From contig NC_135560.1 of assembly GCF_964340395.1 (NCBI RefSeq), positions 21,453,675 to 21,517,674 of the forward strand: DNA of 64,000 bases, given 5' to 3'. Position 1 is the first letter of the stretch. Each line of letters starts with the position of its first letter. This DNA comes from Glandiceps talaboti (taxonomy: Eukaryota > Hemichordata > Enteropneusta > Spengelidae). A program made the position numbers and the translations under genes. The notes under the pieces were generated by a model that saw nothing but the letters and a program-made list of their open reading frames with translations, did not search any database and was not told where the DNA came from. Below are positions 1 through 12,700 of this stretch, piece after piece.

Positions 1-180
1 CTGGTGTACGCTACACTTTTTGATAGGTGAAAGCCGGATGGACTGTGCACGCTATTAATTACTTACAAAAATATAATACATTGTAGGCTATAACATATCG
101 CCACTCGCTGTGTTACACACGCGCGCGCACGCACATACACGCTAAAATGGATATTAATACAGATATTAATATTTAAACAA

Positions 181-268
181 TAATGGACTCAAGCAAACTT
201 TGAACGACATAATGGGCGATGCAAGAGCCGAGCCCATTATGGAGTGCAAAGTTTGCTTGAGTCCATTA
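181..268. repeat. Inverted repeat with 22-bp arms and a nested inner pair
   Basis: The left arm (181-202) begins TAATGGACTCAAGC and the right arm (247-268) is its exact reverse complement. Inside it a second pair, ATAATGGGC (209-217) and GCCCATTAT (232-240), can fold further. A looser inverted pair surrounds the area: CCAATTCCAGTGAATTT near 313-329 recurs in reverse complement near 678-696. Together they look like the relic of a foldback element; no transposase is visible. Confidence 0.75.
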
Positions 269-1346
269 TGGACTGGGAGGGCGTACATTATTGTTAATAT
301 TTTATAGTTTTGCCAATTCCAGTGAATTTGTAGACCGAGAAACGCAAAACAACGTATAATATACACAGCGCTGAACATCGTCTGCCATGTTCGGCCCGGA
401 AGCCGAATACTAATCATAGCGACACACGTACGTACACGTACACACACATATACACTTCAATGAACTGCTGTGAACACAAATTTGTTTCATGAATGCGTTG
501 TATTTTTAAACAGTAGAAATGACAATCATAAGTAACAACATACATTTCGAAAAAATACCTAGTCGTATGAAGAAACAGAACAAATCTCATCTCTCATTAC
601 GGACATAAGCTTGTATTGTTATGCTCATTCCGGGGCGGAGTACATTATCAGTAATAATGTACAGCGATGACGTCACAAAATTCACTGGAATTGGTAATGC
701 TATAATATAATTATCAATACTGTGCTCGAGGATACGCAATAACTATGGAGTATTAGTGTAGCCTTTTCACCGTCATTGCATCAACTACACTAAATGTTTC
801 GATGAGGCACCCTATGCTTACCTTGCTTGGACTGAGAACTCTACAAAACATTTCATAGAGAATTTATAGGTAGAATAAATCATTCGTTGTTTTTATTTAT
901 CAGTTTTTAATCTTTACTTTAAGCGACATGTAATCAGTAAAATATACTTTCCGTGGTAGCTGTAGCAAAGCAAAATGCACAGAACAATACACACGATAGA
1001 ATAAAAAGAGACTCTGAACCCAGAATTTGTTTGCACCTAATCTCGCCGAGCTCTAGACGCAGAGGACAGAAGCAGAAAGGGAGTAAGTAATGATGACAAC
1101 GTGATTTGTACTTTTTTTTCTTTTCTTTTTTATAAACAATATTCCATGACTGAGGAAAGTTGTTGTGCTAGTATATAAGTTCTAGATCTAGCAAACACTT
1201 AGCTAAAACCCACACCACTTTCTGCTACGAAATGTTACATTTGCTACGCTTCAACTGGCCATGTAGGTAAAATCATGTAAATTTTTCGGTCCCCGTACTT
1301 CGAGTCCATGTATCGTTTAGATTTATAAACGTTTACTAGTGTTGTT

Positions 1347-1440
1347 GGGGCGAGTTGAAAATTGGACGGGTTAAAAATGGGGCGAGTTGAAATTGGGGCG
1401 AGTTGAAATGGGACGATTTGAAATTGGGACGAATTGAATC
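1347..1440. repeat. Degenerate 16-18 bp tandem repeat
   Basis: Five imperfect units of the type GGGGCGAGTTGAAATT follow each other, with drift toward GGACGAATTGAAT at the right end. The array is G-rich on the + strand. It is non-coding as far as can be seen. Confidence 0.6.
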
Positions 1441-1526
1441 GCAATCGCTAACCAGTACGTACATGTAGAGTCAGCACTACCGTGTCTAGCATTCAATACA
1501 CTAATAATAAGTCTCTGTGCATTTTC

Positions 1527-1585
1527 TCATTCATTCATTCATTCATTCATTCATTCATTCATTCATTCATTCATTCATTCATTCA
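1527..1585. repeat. (ATTC)n microsatellite
   Basis: About 14 uninterrupted TCAT/ATTC tetranucleotides. The same motif forms the 3' tails of the LINE relics at 11.1 and 53.4 kb, so this may be an old element tail, but no LINE sequence is recognised on either side. Confidence 0.85.
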
Positions 1586-1723
1586 TCCATCCATACATTG
1601 TTGCTGATAGACAATGATATGAAGGGAAACTCGGACGGCAAAGCAATCAGTATATATGCGCATGCTCTGTTTGACTCCTTGCCAATTCTCCAAAGCTCGT
1701 GATGCACGACCTCCAGATCGACA

Positions 1724-1730
1724 TATATAT
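1724..1730 (+). promoter_or_regulatory. Possible TATA element of SLC27 copy 1
   Basis: TATATAT lies about 73 bases upstream of the copy 1 ATG, which would allow a 5' leader of roughly 45 nt. A GCGCATGC motif (an NRF1-type core) lies about 65 bases further upstream near 1660. Both are short and could occur by chance; no transcript evidence is available. Confidence 0.2.
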
Positions 1731-1802
1731 GCAAAGGTCAGTCACATGCGTTCAAAGGTGATTGTGAAGCCATGCTAACCAACAGCTGTGTAAGTTAAAA
1801 AT

Positions 1803-4800
1803 ATGTCGGCCAGTACGTGCTCTGCTGTTGTTGCTGCTACGGCTGTAGTTGCAGCCGGTGCACACACTATCTACCCCTACTGGTATCGGGATGTCCAGGT
1901 GGTAAGACAGACCAGGGCGCTGGAAAACGCCCTCAAAGTATGTGCAGATTCTAAGCTGTTTATCGTGGACCTCTTCGAAGTAGCCGCTGCAAAAACTCCC
2001 TACAAACCATTCATTATTTATAATGACACCTTGTACTCCTACCATGATATCGACGTTATGGCAAACAAAATGTCCCACTTTGCTCAGAATCAAGGACTCC
2101 ACATTGGTGATACAGTGGCTATATTAATGCGGAATGAACCAGCATACATTTGGGCATGGCTAGGGTTTGCTAAATTAGGCATCAAGTGTGCTCTGATTAA
2201 CTACAATTTGCGTAGTGATTCGTTATTGCACTGTATCGATATATCTGAGGCCAAAACTGTCCTTGTTGGTAAAGGTAGGTGAACGTTCATTTTGCATATT
2301 ACATATAATGATACTTGTGCTGTTTCAGAAGCCCAGAATCATATATTGATGATTCAGAAGAAAAAGTTATTTGTAAGCACATTGTCCACAGTTTTTTTTT
2401 AAATTCGTTTTAAGATTCCTGACGAAGGTCCTCCGTGAAGGACTGAAAAGTAGAAATAAAAGTTTTCAAGTTTAATCAAAGTGGGAGCAAGACCTTGTTC
2501 TTTTATATCGATAAGATTTCCACCGATGATGATTACATTGCATATGAAACATGGAGGCAAATGAACTTAAGGTTGTGTATGCCCGTAGGTGAAGACCTGA
2601 TTCGTGCTGTAAGGGAGATAGAAGATGAACTTCATGATAGACAAATGGGTATCTGGAGTGTTGGCAATAAACTTAGCGACACTGTAACATCAAAGTATAT
2701 CAGGTACATTGACGACCAATTGACAGCAGCTTCTGACCTTCCACCTTCTCCTACACTACGAAGTGCTATGAATATTCATGATACTATTCTTTACATATTT
2801 ACGTCTGGAACAACAGGTATGGAAACAAGATTTATGTGGCGACATAAAACAGAAACATTAAAGTATTGTGTTTGGATGAATAGAAAATGTGTCACTTAAG
2901 ATGCTTTTGCAATCACATAGACATGGTGGGGGGAGTTAGTTACTTGATATGCTAGGATATCTTAAAAGGGAATCTACAAATAGTACCATTCTTAAATGAG
3001 GAGACTTGAACATATACTGACTGTTTAACGGTGAAAAGTTTGATTGTATGATAACAATTTATTTCACTCAAATGAGATTGTAAATCAAATAATGTAAATA
3101 TGTGCTGGGGAACCCCCTCCCGTACCCACCCCCATCTGGCTCCCTCAAACTTCGATTCAACTTATGCCGCCTGATTTCCAATTTTACTAGCTACTTTGGG
3201 AATAAGCTGCATTCATTGTTATCTCTCCCTTTTGGAATAAGCTTATGTTATGATGATGATGAAATTAAATTTCAAAATAAAAATTTGTGTTTGTGTTTGT
3301 GTTTGTGTTTGTGTTTGTGTTTGTGTTTGTGTTTGTGTATGTATGTATGTATGTATGTATGTATGTATGTATGTATGTATGTATGTATGTATGTACACAT
3401 GCCTCAATGGAACACTCGACCTCAATTTGTGTAATGTTTGTAGAATGCCAGTTATGACTGTAAAATGGTGGGGGAGGCCCTGGGGTTACGAACATATTTT
3501 GAGTCAAGGAGGGGAGGTTACTAAACTTTTCTGGATTTTAAAGCAATTCCACCCCCACCCCCCACCCCGGTCATAAATAATGACGACTCCCAATATTTTC
3601 AGTGACCTACATAGCCTCTTCTGTGCCTGCTTCCCTGACTGGTGCTTGAGCATGCGCAACAAGGATAGACATCACTAATTCCCAGACTGTATTCAATATA
3701 TGCCATAGGCTCTGTGCGTTAACAACAATTAATGTAAGTATATCTTCCCAAGAAATTAAATGTATATTTGCACAATATGAATGACATATTTTCGCATCTT
3801 GTATCTCTGAAGGTCTGCCAAAAGCTGCCAGATATCCCAACACTCGATATTTACGTGCCTCGTTTCGCTTCTCATCTATCATTGGCAACAGTGACGTAAT
3901 TTACATAACAACGCCGCTCTACCACGCTGTCGGATTTTGTCTTGCTGTTGGTGCCGCTATTCGATCAGGTAAGCATCTGAATAGGAGATATGTGGTATTT
4001 CTCCAAATACAGTGAATTTCACAATACCATTCAGCTTTTCTGTTTGATACAACCACACAGAAACCAACAAGAAACTACATATGCCACACTTCACACACTT
4101 GAAGTATACACACTTCAGAAGTAATAAGCAATGTCTGTTATGTTCCCATTAGCAATATTAAAGGTTCAGGTCAACCTCAGGATTATTGGGAGATGTGATA
4201 AATACCTGTTTGCTAGAGCCATTATACTAACCATAGACCCTCCACCAACAACAGGATACGTTGGTGGAGGGTCTATGTACTAACATGCAAAAAAACAAAC
4301 CATATCGCCACCCCATGACTTGTGAAGTGCATAACCCCTTTACTTAACAAATACGCTGTGCAAATTCTCATTAAATTTTGTCCATAGACCCTAGGGTCTA
4401 TGATTTGTCTAGATGTATATTGTAAAGAAACCATATCTTTTGCTAAATTGTGTAAAGTTATCAGACTTGTCTTGGCCTTTCATATTTGACATTGAAAACA
4501 CTTTATTACCTTTGTCTACTAGGTGCTACCTGTGTAATAGCACCAAAGTTCTCTACCAGACACTTCTGGCAAGATTGCTGTAAACACAACGTTACCGTCT
4601 TCTTCTATGTTGGAGAACTTTGTCGTTACCTGTTGGCTGCTCCAGAGGTGATAACCAGTTCTTTTGTCCCTTAAGTTTGTAATTTTCGATGACTTCAATT
4701 GTGTTCACCAGGTCAAACAATTATAGCTTATAGCAATGTTCAGTTACACTGCTGTACTGTGTTTTTATTTCAGAGACCAGAAGACAAACTACATAAAGTG

Positions 4801-5117
4801 CGATGCATGATAGGAAATGGACTACAGACAGATATCTGGAACAAATTTCTCTCACGTTTTCACATACATACCATTGCGGAATTTTACGGCGCTACAGATT
4901 TGCCCTTCTTTTCTATTAACACTGACAAGGGAAAACCTGGAGTTGTGGGAATGTTTTCACCTTTGTTAAGAGTGAGTGCTATGCAATTGGTCTAGTCTTT
5001 AACTGTCAAAAGAAACATGGCAACTCTGTGTATCTTTGGCTATAAGGTGTATCTCATCTTTATTCATTTTAGCTCCCGCTCGGGCATCACCCAAAGTGGA
5101 CTATTACAATGGGTTCC

Positions 5118-5167
<50 letters not shown>

Positions 5168-8100
5168 CCCCGTCTGTACTCATCTAAGTCTCAGACCTGA
5201 GTCCATATGTTCGATGTGCATAGGCCGATTTCTTTCAAACCTGGTACAACGTTGAAATATTATACTTGACAAATGCACATCACTTTGTTTTTTGACATTC
5301 TCAAATTCGACCTATGGAAGCCATATTTGTAGTTAAAGGTCACAATTTATAACATAACTCAAAAACAGTAACACATAGAGATTCCAATCAAGTGTATATC
5401 TATCTACTCTTTAAAAACCCACTGAGTCTTACACATGTACCTTCAAGCATACTTACATAGACGATATTTGAAAGTCAGCACCACCATTCATCTGTCAAAA
5501 GACATACTTGGATACAGCAGTTTGGTACACGGTGTCCAACATATAAGTAACTCCACGATCTCTTCATTCGTATCTCATTCTCTTGTCCCTATTCTTCCCA
5601 TAACCCAATTCAATTCATTCATTTCCTTTTCTCATGTTTCTGTACCTTATTTGAAATCACATATGCATATCATACCCATGGGTCACTATAATTTTGCTAA
5701 TCTGCAGGTGATTAGAGCATCAACCTCATTTTGCAATACCAGATACTCGTTCCTCTATCTCAATAATGGAGGAGTGTGTCTTGACCTAAGTTTTAGGATC
5801 CCATCCCCTCACTTAACAGTTAAATTGATGTCAAGTTGTTAGCTTGATTTCAACTTCAAACTTCGTGTACTTTCCCCATACATGCATTTTACCAGCCATT
5901 ATATGATTATTTTTTTCACCTCGACACCATAAAGAAATATAAATATGAGTTCCCATTAATTGTATACGACCACTTTTCACTGTTAGCAGCTGCCATTACA
6001 ACTGTACTGTCACGTGTATTGTACTCAAAAGAAATGTATTTCCTTTCTACTTAATATACTATGTGCTAACATAATTGATTACCAGGTGATGTTTTAGTAA
6101 AACAAGCCTCTCATCTATATGCAACAGAAATTGGGATCCTTTGAAATAGTTAAATGTGACTATGAAATAGCAGAACCAATTCGTGACTCTAAGGGAAGAT
6201 GTATTCCAGTTAAGTATGGTGAGTACATGTAAAATCCAGGTTAGTATAAACTGCCAAATCTGAGATATTGTTGACAAGTGGAAGTTTATTTGTCTCTACA
6301 CGGTGAAACGGAATTCTAATATTCTTAATTCACAACGATGTCCTACGTTAAGCCAGGGTTTGATATCGAAACACTTATTGTAGCAGCTGTAACTCTCGTT
6401 GCGTTTAATAATAATATCATTCCCAATAGTTACATTACTCAACCAGACAATATTCATGACTTGAGGGTTTTGTTACTACTCGGCTTTCGACTCGTAGTGA
6501 CAAAGCTCCTTAGATATTTAAATTAGTATGAATTTAATCTCAGTTGCATGAAATTGAAATAGAACAATCATGTTACTTTCCCTACTATTATCCCATGCAG
6601 GTACGGAATCTGAAATTACATATTAAGTATGTTGAAAACCAGTATAGAATTTAATCCAATATCATTAAGAAAACATGATGTTTAGGTACAAATATATTGG
6701 CTTCAAATTGCATTACGCGTATACGTCTTATAGATTTCCTTAACACGCGTTTTATTTTTTATTTTTTTCAAGGTGAACCAGGGCTGCTGTTGTCCAAACC
6801 ATCGGGCCTGAATCAATTCTATGGATACCATGGCAACAAAAAGCTCAGTGAAAAGCGAATACTTCACAATGTTCTTCAAGAAGATGATAAATATATAAAT
6901 TCTGGTGATCTTATGATGCTAGACAGAAACTTTTATCTGTATTTTGTCGATAGACTAGGAGACACCTTCAGGTAAAGTTTCATCCATGTGCTTGTCCAAA
7001 ATAAGATGACATACAGACAGTTAGAATACACGTTGAAGTTGCCATTTCCCTTGTATGGCAAACACGTTTGATAATGAAGTATATACATTTACACCCTCTC
7101 ATCTATTTTCGATAAAGCTCATTTGAATTTTGTCTCATATTTGGCTTGTCAATAGTAGAGAAATCGTGGGTAAAATAACGTCAATTATTAAAAAGGAACA
7201 AAATGCTAAAACAACAATTGCTTCCTGATTTTGATTTAAAATTGATTTTAGAATATATAATTCAACGATTTACCGACATAAGGGAATGCCAAAGTAGATG
7301 CGTGGGTTCTCTTCAAATCTTGGTGTGTTTCCAAGGGTCCATCTTCATCAAAAGAGAACCATGACAATAAACGACATACAAATGAAGCGAATTAATATCT
7401 AAATTTGGAAAGAAGATACGACTGAAATTGTGGTGTCACTGCAAACTGAACTATCATCCAATCTCAACTTCTGTCACGTGATAAATCATTTTCCCCTTTA
7501 GAACGACACATCTTCGGCCAATTATTGATTCATAGGTCTTCGCCTGTGTACTCGTTTATTTTCACTTTTTCTTCAAGAATAGGTGGCAAGGAGAGAATGT
7601 ATCGACGACAGAAGTTGCCCAAGCATTGACTTCGTTTCCCTCTGTACAGGAAGCTATTTTGTATGGCGTTACTGTTCCAGGTAGGTGTCTGTGAAGTTCT
7701 TTTGATTTTCCTTTGAAACAAGGACAGACTTGCTTCGCCCCCCCCCCCAACAGTTTGTGTTACAGTGATCCATAGTCAAGGAAATAGACGTATGATCATG
7801 ATGTTGCCCTCTGGACCAGTCAACACGGGACAATTAATGATATACAATGGTGGATTTTGAAATCGTAATAAGTGCTTGCCATTTTAAACTAATAGTACTG
7901 TTGATAATTACATATTAGTTTTGAATGCTATGCGTGCCAATTACTGAAATTGTATTTTGAAATGTTTCAATTACTGTTTTATTTCCTCTATAAATAGGTC
8001 ACAATGGTCGTGCTGGTATGGCTGCTGTGATCCTAAAAGATGGTTACCATAACTTGGACTTTCACCAACTTTACACTTACCTTCATTCTAAGTTGCCACC

Positions 8101-8308
8101 TTACGCTTGTCCCAGGTTTATTAGAATACGTCAAACCCTAGATATGACAGGTACCTTCAAGTACACAAAGACGGATCTTATGAAGGAAGGATTTGATCCA
8201 TCCATCGTCTGTGACGCCATCTTTGTGATGGATAGTAACAGCCAGACGTACAGACTATTGGACAGTGACGTGTACAAAAGTATTACTGTTGGTGCAGCTC
8301 GTTTGTGA
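1803..8308 (+). CDS. SLC27A: SLC27-type very-long-chain acyl-CoA synthetase / fatty acid transport protein, copy 1
   Basis: Nine exons: 1803-2274, 2589-2816, 3813-3968, 4523-4647, 4774-4971, 6128-6218, 6773-6971, 7583-7680, 7998-8308. They join to 625 codons plus stop, the usual size for the family. The family activates long and very-long-chain fatty acids with ATP and CoA, and drives fatty-acid uptake at ER, peroxisome or plasma membrane. Visible features are an N-terminal Ala/Val hydrophobic segment (about residues 8-22), the AMP-binding loop TSGTTGLPKAA split by intron 2, YVGELCRYL, and the FATP signature [19 protein letters not shown] spanning intron 7. The C-terminus is AARL, a PTS1-like tripeptide. 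The family-typical YxATEGN motif is YGATDLPF here. Middle exons are clearly diverged from copies 2/3, while exon 1 (3' part) and exon 9 are nearly identical to them, suggesting gene conversion. The substrate range and which vertebrate paralogue it matches cannot be told. Confidence 0.93.
3284..3393. repeat. Compound (TTTGTG)n-(TATG)n microsatellite in copy 1 intron 2
   Basis: About nine TTTGTG hexamers pass directly into about fourteen TATG tetramers. Long open frames on both strands here are artefacts of the repeat. Confidence 0.95.
4232..4402. repeat. Two related hairpins in copy 1 intron 3
   Basis: CATAGACCCTCCACCAAC (4232-4249) is the exact reverse complement of 4260-4277, leaving a 10-base loop. 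A related perfect 20-base palindrome, CATAGACCCTAGGGTCTATG, lies at 4383-4402. The shared CATAGACCCT core suggests terminal repeats of a small foldback element about 170 bp long. No coding capacity is seen. Confidence 0.7.
5121..5164. repeat. (TG)n microsatellite in copy 1 intron 5
   Basis: Twenty-two uninterrupted TG dinucleotides. Confidence 0.95.
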
Positions 8309-9785
8309 TTGTATTACAAATCCAAGCTTGACAAAAGTGCGACTTTTCATTACATGATAGTACTTTCTTGATATGTTGCCAGATAAAACTCGCCTTGTAG
8401 TATAGTCATACAGTCCTCCTTATTGAAATTGATGAAAGGCCTATAGGCTAGCCTTTGTAAGTTAATGTTTACAGTGAAGGGTAATTACTCTCATATACAC
8501 AAGAAAAAATTTATATCATATTTTTTAGAATTCGGTTTGTGTTGGATGGCGAAGGGCTTAATCTTTGTCACATATTAAAATGTTCTCGCAATATTCTACT
8601 TACTGAAGCATACTTAGACATCATTTTTAGTTAACTAAACTCCATCCTTGTATTAAGACACAACCTATAAAGGATTTCGATCTGTAATTTAGTGTACAAA
8701 AGCCGAGAAAATTCCTGGCATGCAATCAATTGTTCTATCAATGCTAGAAGACAATAGGGAACTTGCAAACCCACCATGTTGAATATTGCATCATAGGAAA
8801 TGTGATAATAAATACTAATCAAATAGTATTGTAAAGAATGTTACATTGTTTGTAACCACAAATAATCAATTCACCCTGACCATTGTGTGAGGGTTTTTTA
8901 TCGGTAGCTCCAGATTAGGTATTACAGTAACCACAGATAATCCCATAGGCCATTGCGCCTGAGCATGCTCAGTCTGGATTGCAAGTTCCCTATTGCAGTG
9001 TCACTGAAGGCATGCATCATCATCACAAGCTTACTAGACAAGTTTGAGTAAGTATTGTCACTTGAGTACAAAGCATACAATCATTATCAGAACGATTACG
9101 TCATCCTTTATGATTATATGTGAACCAATCATATAAACAACTTTATAACTTGAATGTCTAAGTTTAGAAAGTACTTTATCGAACAGATTAGCTACAGATT
9201 TTATGATCGTATGCATAGAAATTGTGATGTAAAGAAATGTTTCCAGGAATTTTTCAATCAATAAATATAAAGGCAAGACTGGATTTCCGGCGATCGAGTA
9301 AACCCAGAAAATACAGACAGAAATTGTATAATGTAAACGAATTTTTTCCATGAATTTAGACTGGGTCTGGATTTCGATCCAGGCGGTAGATGTGAATGAC
9401 AACTTGTATAATAAATATTATAGTATTTCTTATTCCCTTGTACTTAATTGAGTGATCTCGGTGTCAGAGTGTGTGACAAAAGTGGTAATTAAATGACTCT
9501 GGTCACAAGAACCAAACCTAGGTACATGATTTCGATTGACCTACGTTCTTGATTGCATATCATCGACGATTTTGTCCTAAAGTTAGCTACGATTGCGACA
9601 CTCCTCGCAAGTTGTAAGCTATAGCCCATGCGTAAATATACATACTGGTTTTCTCATGAACTGTGAACATTACTGTGAAGGAGCCGTGTCAAGGTCAGAC
9701 GATCACGTTTCCGTTCACCATTGTTCTTTTTAACTTGATAGTGAACATACTAGTATATATTAACGCAGCTCCCATATTCACAAAC
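8309..9785. other. Intergenic spacer between SLC27 copies 1 and 2
   Basis: No gene is seen. The first about 450 bases are nearly the same as those downstream of copies 2 (from 16366) and 3 (from 22621), so the duplicated unit includes 3' flank. The segment 9060-9660 matches 16870-17420 upstream of copy 3, so proximal promoter sequence was duplicated too. The shared block includes the string GCTACGATTGCGACACTCCT about 180-190 bases before the ATG. A MITE at 8753-8994 interrupts the otherwise shared sequence. Confidence 0.7.
8753..8994. mobile_element. MITE, terminal inverted repeat AATAGGGAACTTGCAA
   Basis: The element is 242 bp with exact 16-bp terminal inverted repeats and no coding frame. 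The paralogous spacer after copy 2 reads straight through the site (GCTAGAAGACAAT then CATAATG at about 16797-16816), giving an empty site. A second copy of the family, in the opposite orientation, lies at 61408-61661 and matches internally, for example at GTGATAATAAATACTAATCA. Near the right end there is a self-complementary TGAGCATGCTCA. The superfamily cannot be assigned because the target duplication is unclear. Confidence 0.85.
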
Positions 9786-12700
9786 ATGGCAGTCAGTAAA
9801 CGATCTGTTGTTGCTGCTGGTACTGCTGTAGTGGCGGCCGGTGCACACACTCTCTACCCCTATTTGTATCGGGATATCCAGGTGATACGACAGACCAGGA
9901 CAGTGGAAAACGCTGTTAAAAGATGTGCAGATGCAAACACTTTCGTTGTTGACCTCTTTGAAGAAGCCGTTGTACAAACTCCCTACAAACCATTCATTAT
10001 TTATAATGACACCTTGTACTCCTACCATGATATCGACGTTATGGCAAACAAAATGTCCCACTTTGCTCAGAAGCAAGGACTCCATATTGGTGATACAGTG
10101 GCTATATTAATGCGGAATGAACCAGCATACATTTGGGCATGGCTAGGGTTTGCTAAATTAGGCATCAAGTGTGCTCTGATTAACTACAATTTGCGTAGTG
10201 ATTCGTTATTGCATTGTATCAATATATCTGAGGCCAAAACTGTCCTTGTTGGTAAAGGTAGGTGACACTATATGTCGTAGATTTGAAAGTCAGATCACGG
10301 ATCATTGCTGATCATTACTCCATTCACAGAGATGTTTGAACTATGATTTAATTTAGGCTATTCGTATGCATTTTCAAATCCGTTACTACACTAGTGGATT
10401 TCAGCTTCCATATTATAAGTTATACATCTGGAGGGCATACAGTACGTACATTTAGTACTATAGTAGAGAATCAGGACTTGGTTCAATAATGCCAGATAAC
10501 ACTTTGACATTCTGCCATCTTACTAAAGTCACCGCTTTCCTGATTTATTTCAACCATGACACAATAACCATTACTTAACACGTTCATGTCTCAGTGGAAA
10601 CCTGCCAGTCCCTAAGGTAAAGCTCACGGTCAGCAAACACAACTTCAAATATGCTTGTACTCAGCACTGGAATTCACTCCTAACAACAATAAAACTTATT
10701 TCTAATAGACACCAATTAAAAAAACAGTTAAAAATACATCTTTTCACAGAGTAATGGTTTTTTTTTTGTAACTTGCCAAATGTTCCTTTGTACTTAGACT
10801 TATCCGCATTTTCCAATTAGCCCTCTAGTCACATTGTATTCATTTCACATTTCTTGTAAATAGTAGTTTTTAGTAGTTACATTGTATTTCACTATTTCTC
10901 GTTTCAAGTATTATAATTTAAGTAGTAGGTTGGATCATGGACACGACTAGGTATGCTTACCTATTTCCATGGTCCCCACCAAAGTTAATATATTTTATTA
11001 GCATTTTTTTTTGTATTCGAATTTTTGTCTTTTCTTTCGCTATTGTTTAACTTAGGTGAAATAAAGATTCATTCATTCATTCATTCATTCATTCATTCAT
11101 TCATTCATTCATATAAACACAACAACCGATGCTGACTCCGTTATTCCGCCTCTTTCAATTCGACCTAAATTTCAAATGTTTCAACCGTGACATACAAACC
11201 TGAGAGCTGGTTAACCTTTACCCTCTGACTGTATTAGAGACCTTTCCTCCCTTGTTAAGATTAACCCAGTCTCTGTCTATAGACACACAATTCTGTTGCA
11301 TACAATGTTGAAATATCATTTCTCCAAAGGTGATGACCTCGTCCAAGCTTTAAAAGAGATTGGAAATGAACTCCAGGATAGACAAGTGAGTATCTGGAGT
11401 GTTGGCAATAAACCCATTCATACAGATAATCACATCAAATGTATTGATGATGAATTGGCAGCATCGCTTAATGTCACACCTTCTCGGACTCTCCGAAGTA
11501 CTGTCGGAATCCACGATTCTCATCTATATATCTTTACGTCAGGGACAACAGGTAGGAATGTCATACAGTCGCCAAGTATAAATCGTGGAACTCGGTGTGT
11601 AATGGGAGTTTAATAGGAGTCAGACTGGTAATGAAATTGGATATGGTACCTATGCATAAAGATTCCATATTAATTCCGTACATTTTTAATATATTCCTTA
11701 TATTGTATATATTCCTTAAAATAAAATATCAATATATTCACAATTTAGTTTACCACAAAAAGAAATATTATTAATAATAATGATAATAAGAAGAAGGAGA
11801 ATGTTGGTTTTTATATAGTGCTTTCCCACCCGCCAGTCTGGGTGCTCAAAGCGCTTTAAAATTATTATCCCTGGCTCGGATCTATAACGGCACAACGACC
11901 CTCTTTTATACTTCTTCAACTCCCTGGGGAGCATACGATCTAATGCAGCCTTTATAAGTGCATAGGATTAAAGCACTCACATTGCAACATTTATCCTACC
12001 ATATCCCAAACTTACTATAAAGCTGGGTTGACTAAGGCATATTCATGGTTCAAATCTGGCCCAAGGACTTTAGCCACTCAGAAACAAACGGCATCGATGA
12101 GAATCGAACCTGCAACCTGCGAATTCCAAGCCGGCCACTCTAACCAATCGCCCATCATGGCTCCATAATGAAAAGATAACTGAACTTAAAGAATATTAGT
12201 GTGGATAGAAAATCATGTTCATTTTTTCACTTCATAGATTCATAATTGTATTACTTACATTTTGCATTTGTTTTTATATTTTCAAAGGTCTTCCTAAGGC
12301 TGCAAAGTATACACACAGCCAGTCTCTACGTAGTTCATATCGTTTCTCACGCTTCGTTCGCAAAACTGATGTTGTATATCTATCAACGCCTCTCTACCAT
12401 TCCCTTGCATTCTGCCTTGGTCTAGGGACTGTAATTCAATCAGGTAGGCTCTTTAAGTTTAAGTTTAAGAAGTGTAAGGTATACATTTATCAAAATATTG
12501 CCAACGTTCACTAGTCGAGCGTCATGACTACTTTGATAGTTTTAACTAATATTTTCATTTTTTGTCTAGGTACAACTTGTGTGATAGCACCAAAATTCTC
12601 TACCAGACATTTTTGGGAAGATTGCTGTAAGCACAACGTTGCTGTTTTCTTCTATGTTGGTGAACTTTGTCGATATCTGTTAGCAGCCCCAGAGGTGTGT

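Larger units (their letters stand above)
1..1802. other. 5' flank without a recognisable gene
   Basis: No exon-like segment matching a known protein was found on either strand. The open frames here are short and lack homology or flanking splice logic. The stretch holds nested inverted repeats (181-268 and a looser pair near 292-333 and 670-712), a G-rich degenerate tandem repeat (about 1347-1440) and an (ATTC)n microsatellite. The last 150 bases lead into the first SLC27 copy. Unlike copies 2 and 3, this upstream sequence is not visibly shared with the other copies. Confidence 0.6.

Noticed and set aside
1803-2102. Antisense frames opposite SLC27 exon 1 in each copy (about 75-116 codons)
   Set aside because: They mirror the conserved sense coding sequence and have no independent support.
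3102-3576. Open frames of 60-110 codons on both strands rich in Cys-Val or Thr-Asn
   Set aside because: They are translations of the (TTTGTG)n and (TATG)n microsatellites in an intron, with no homology or splice support.
5435-5842. 135-codon frame in copy 1 intron 5
   Set aside because: No recognisable domain, no counterpart in the aligned introns of copies 2 and 3, and composition like the flanking intron.
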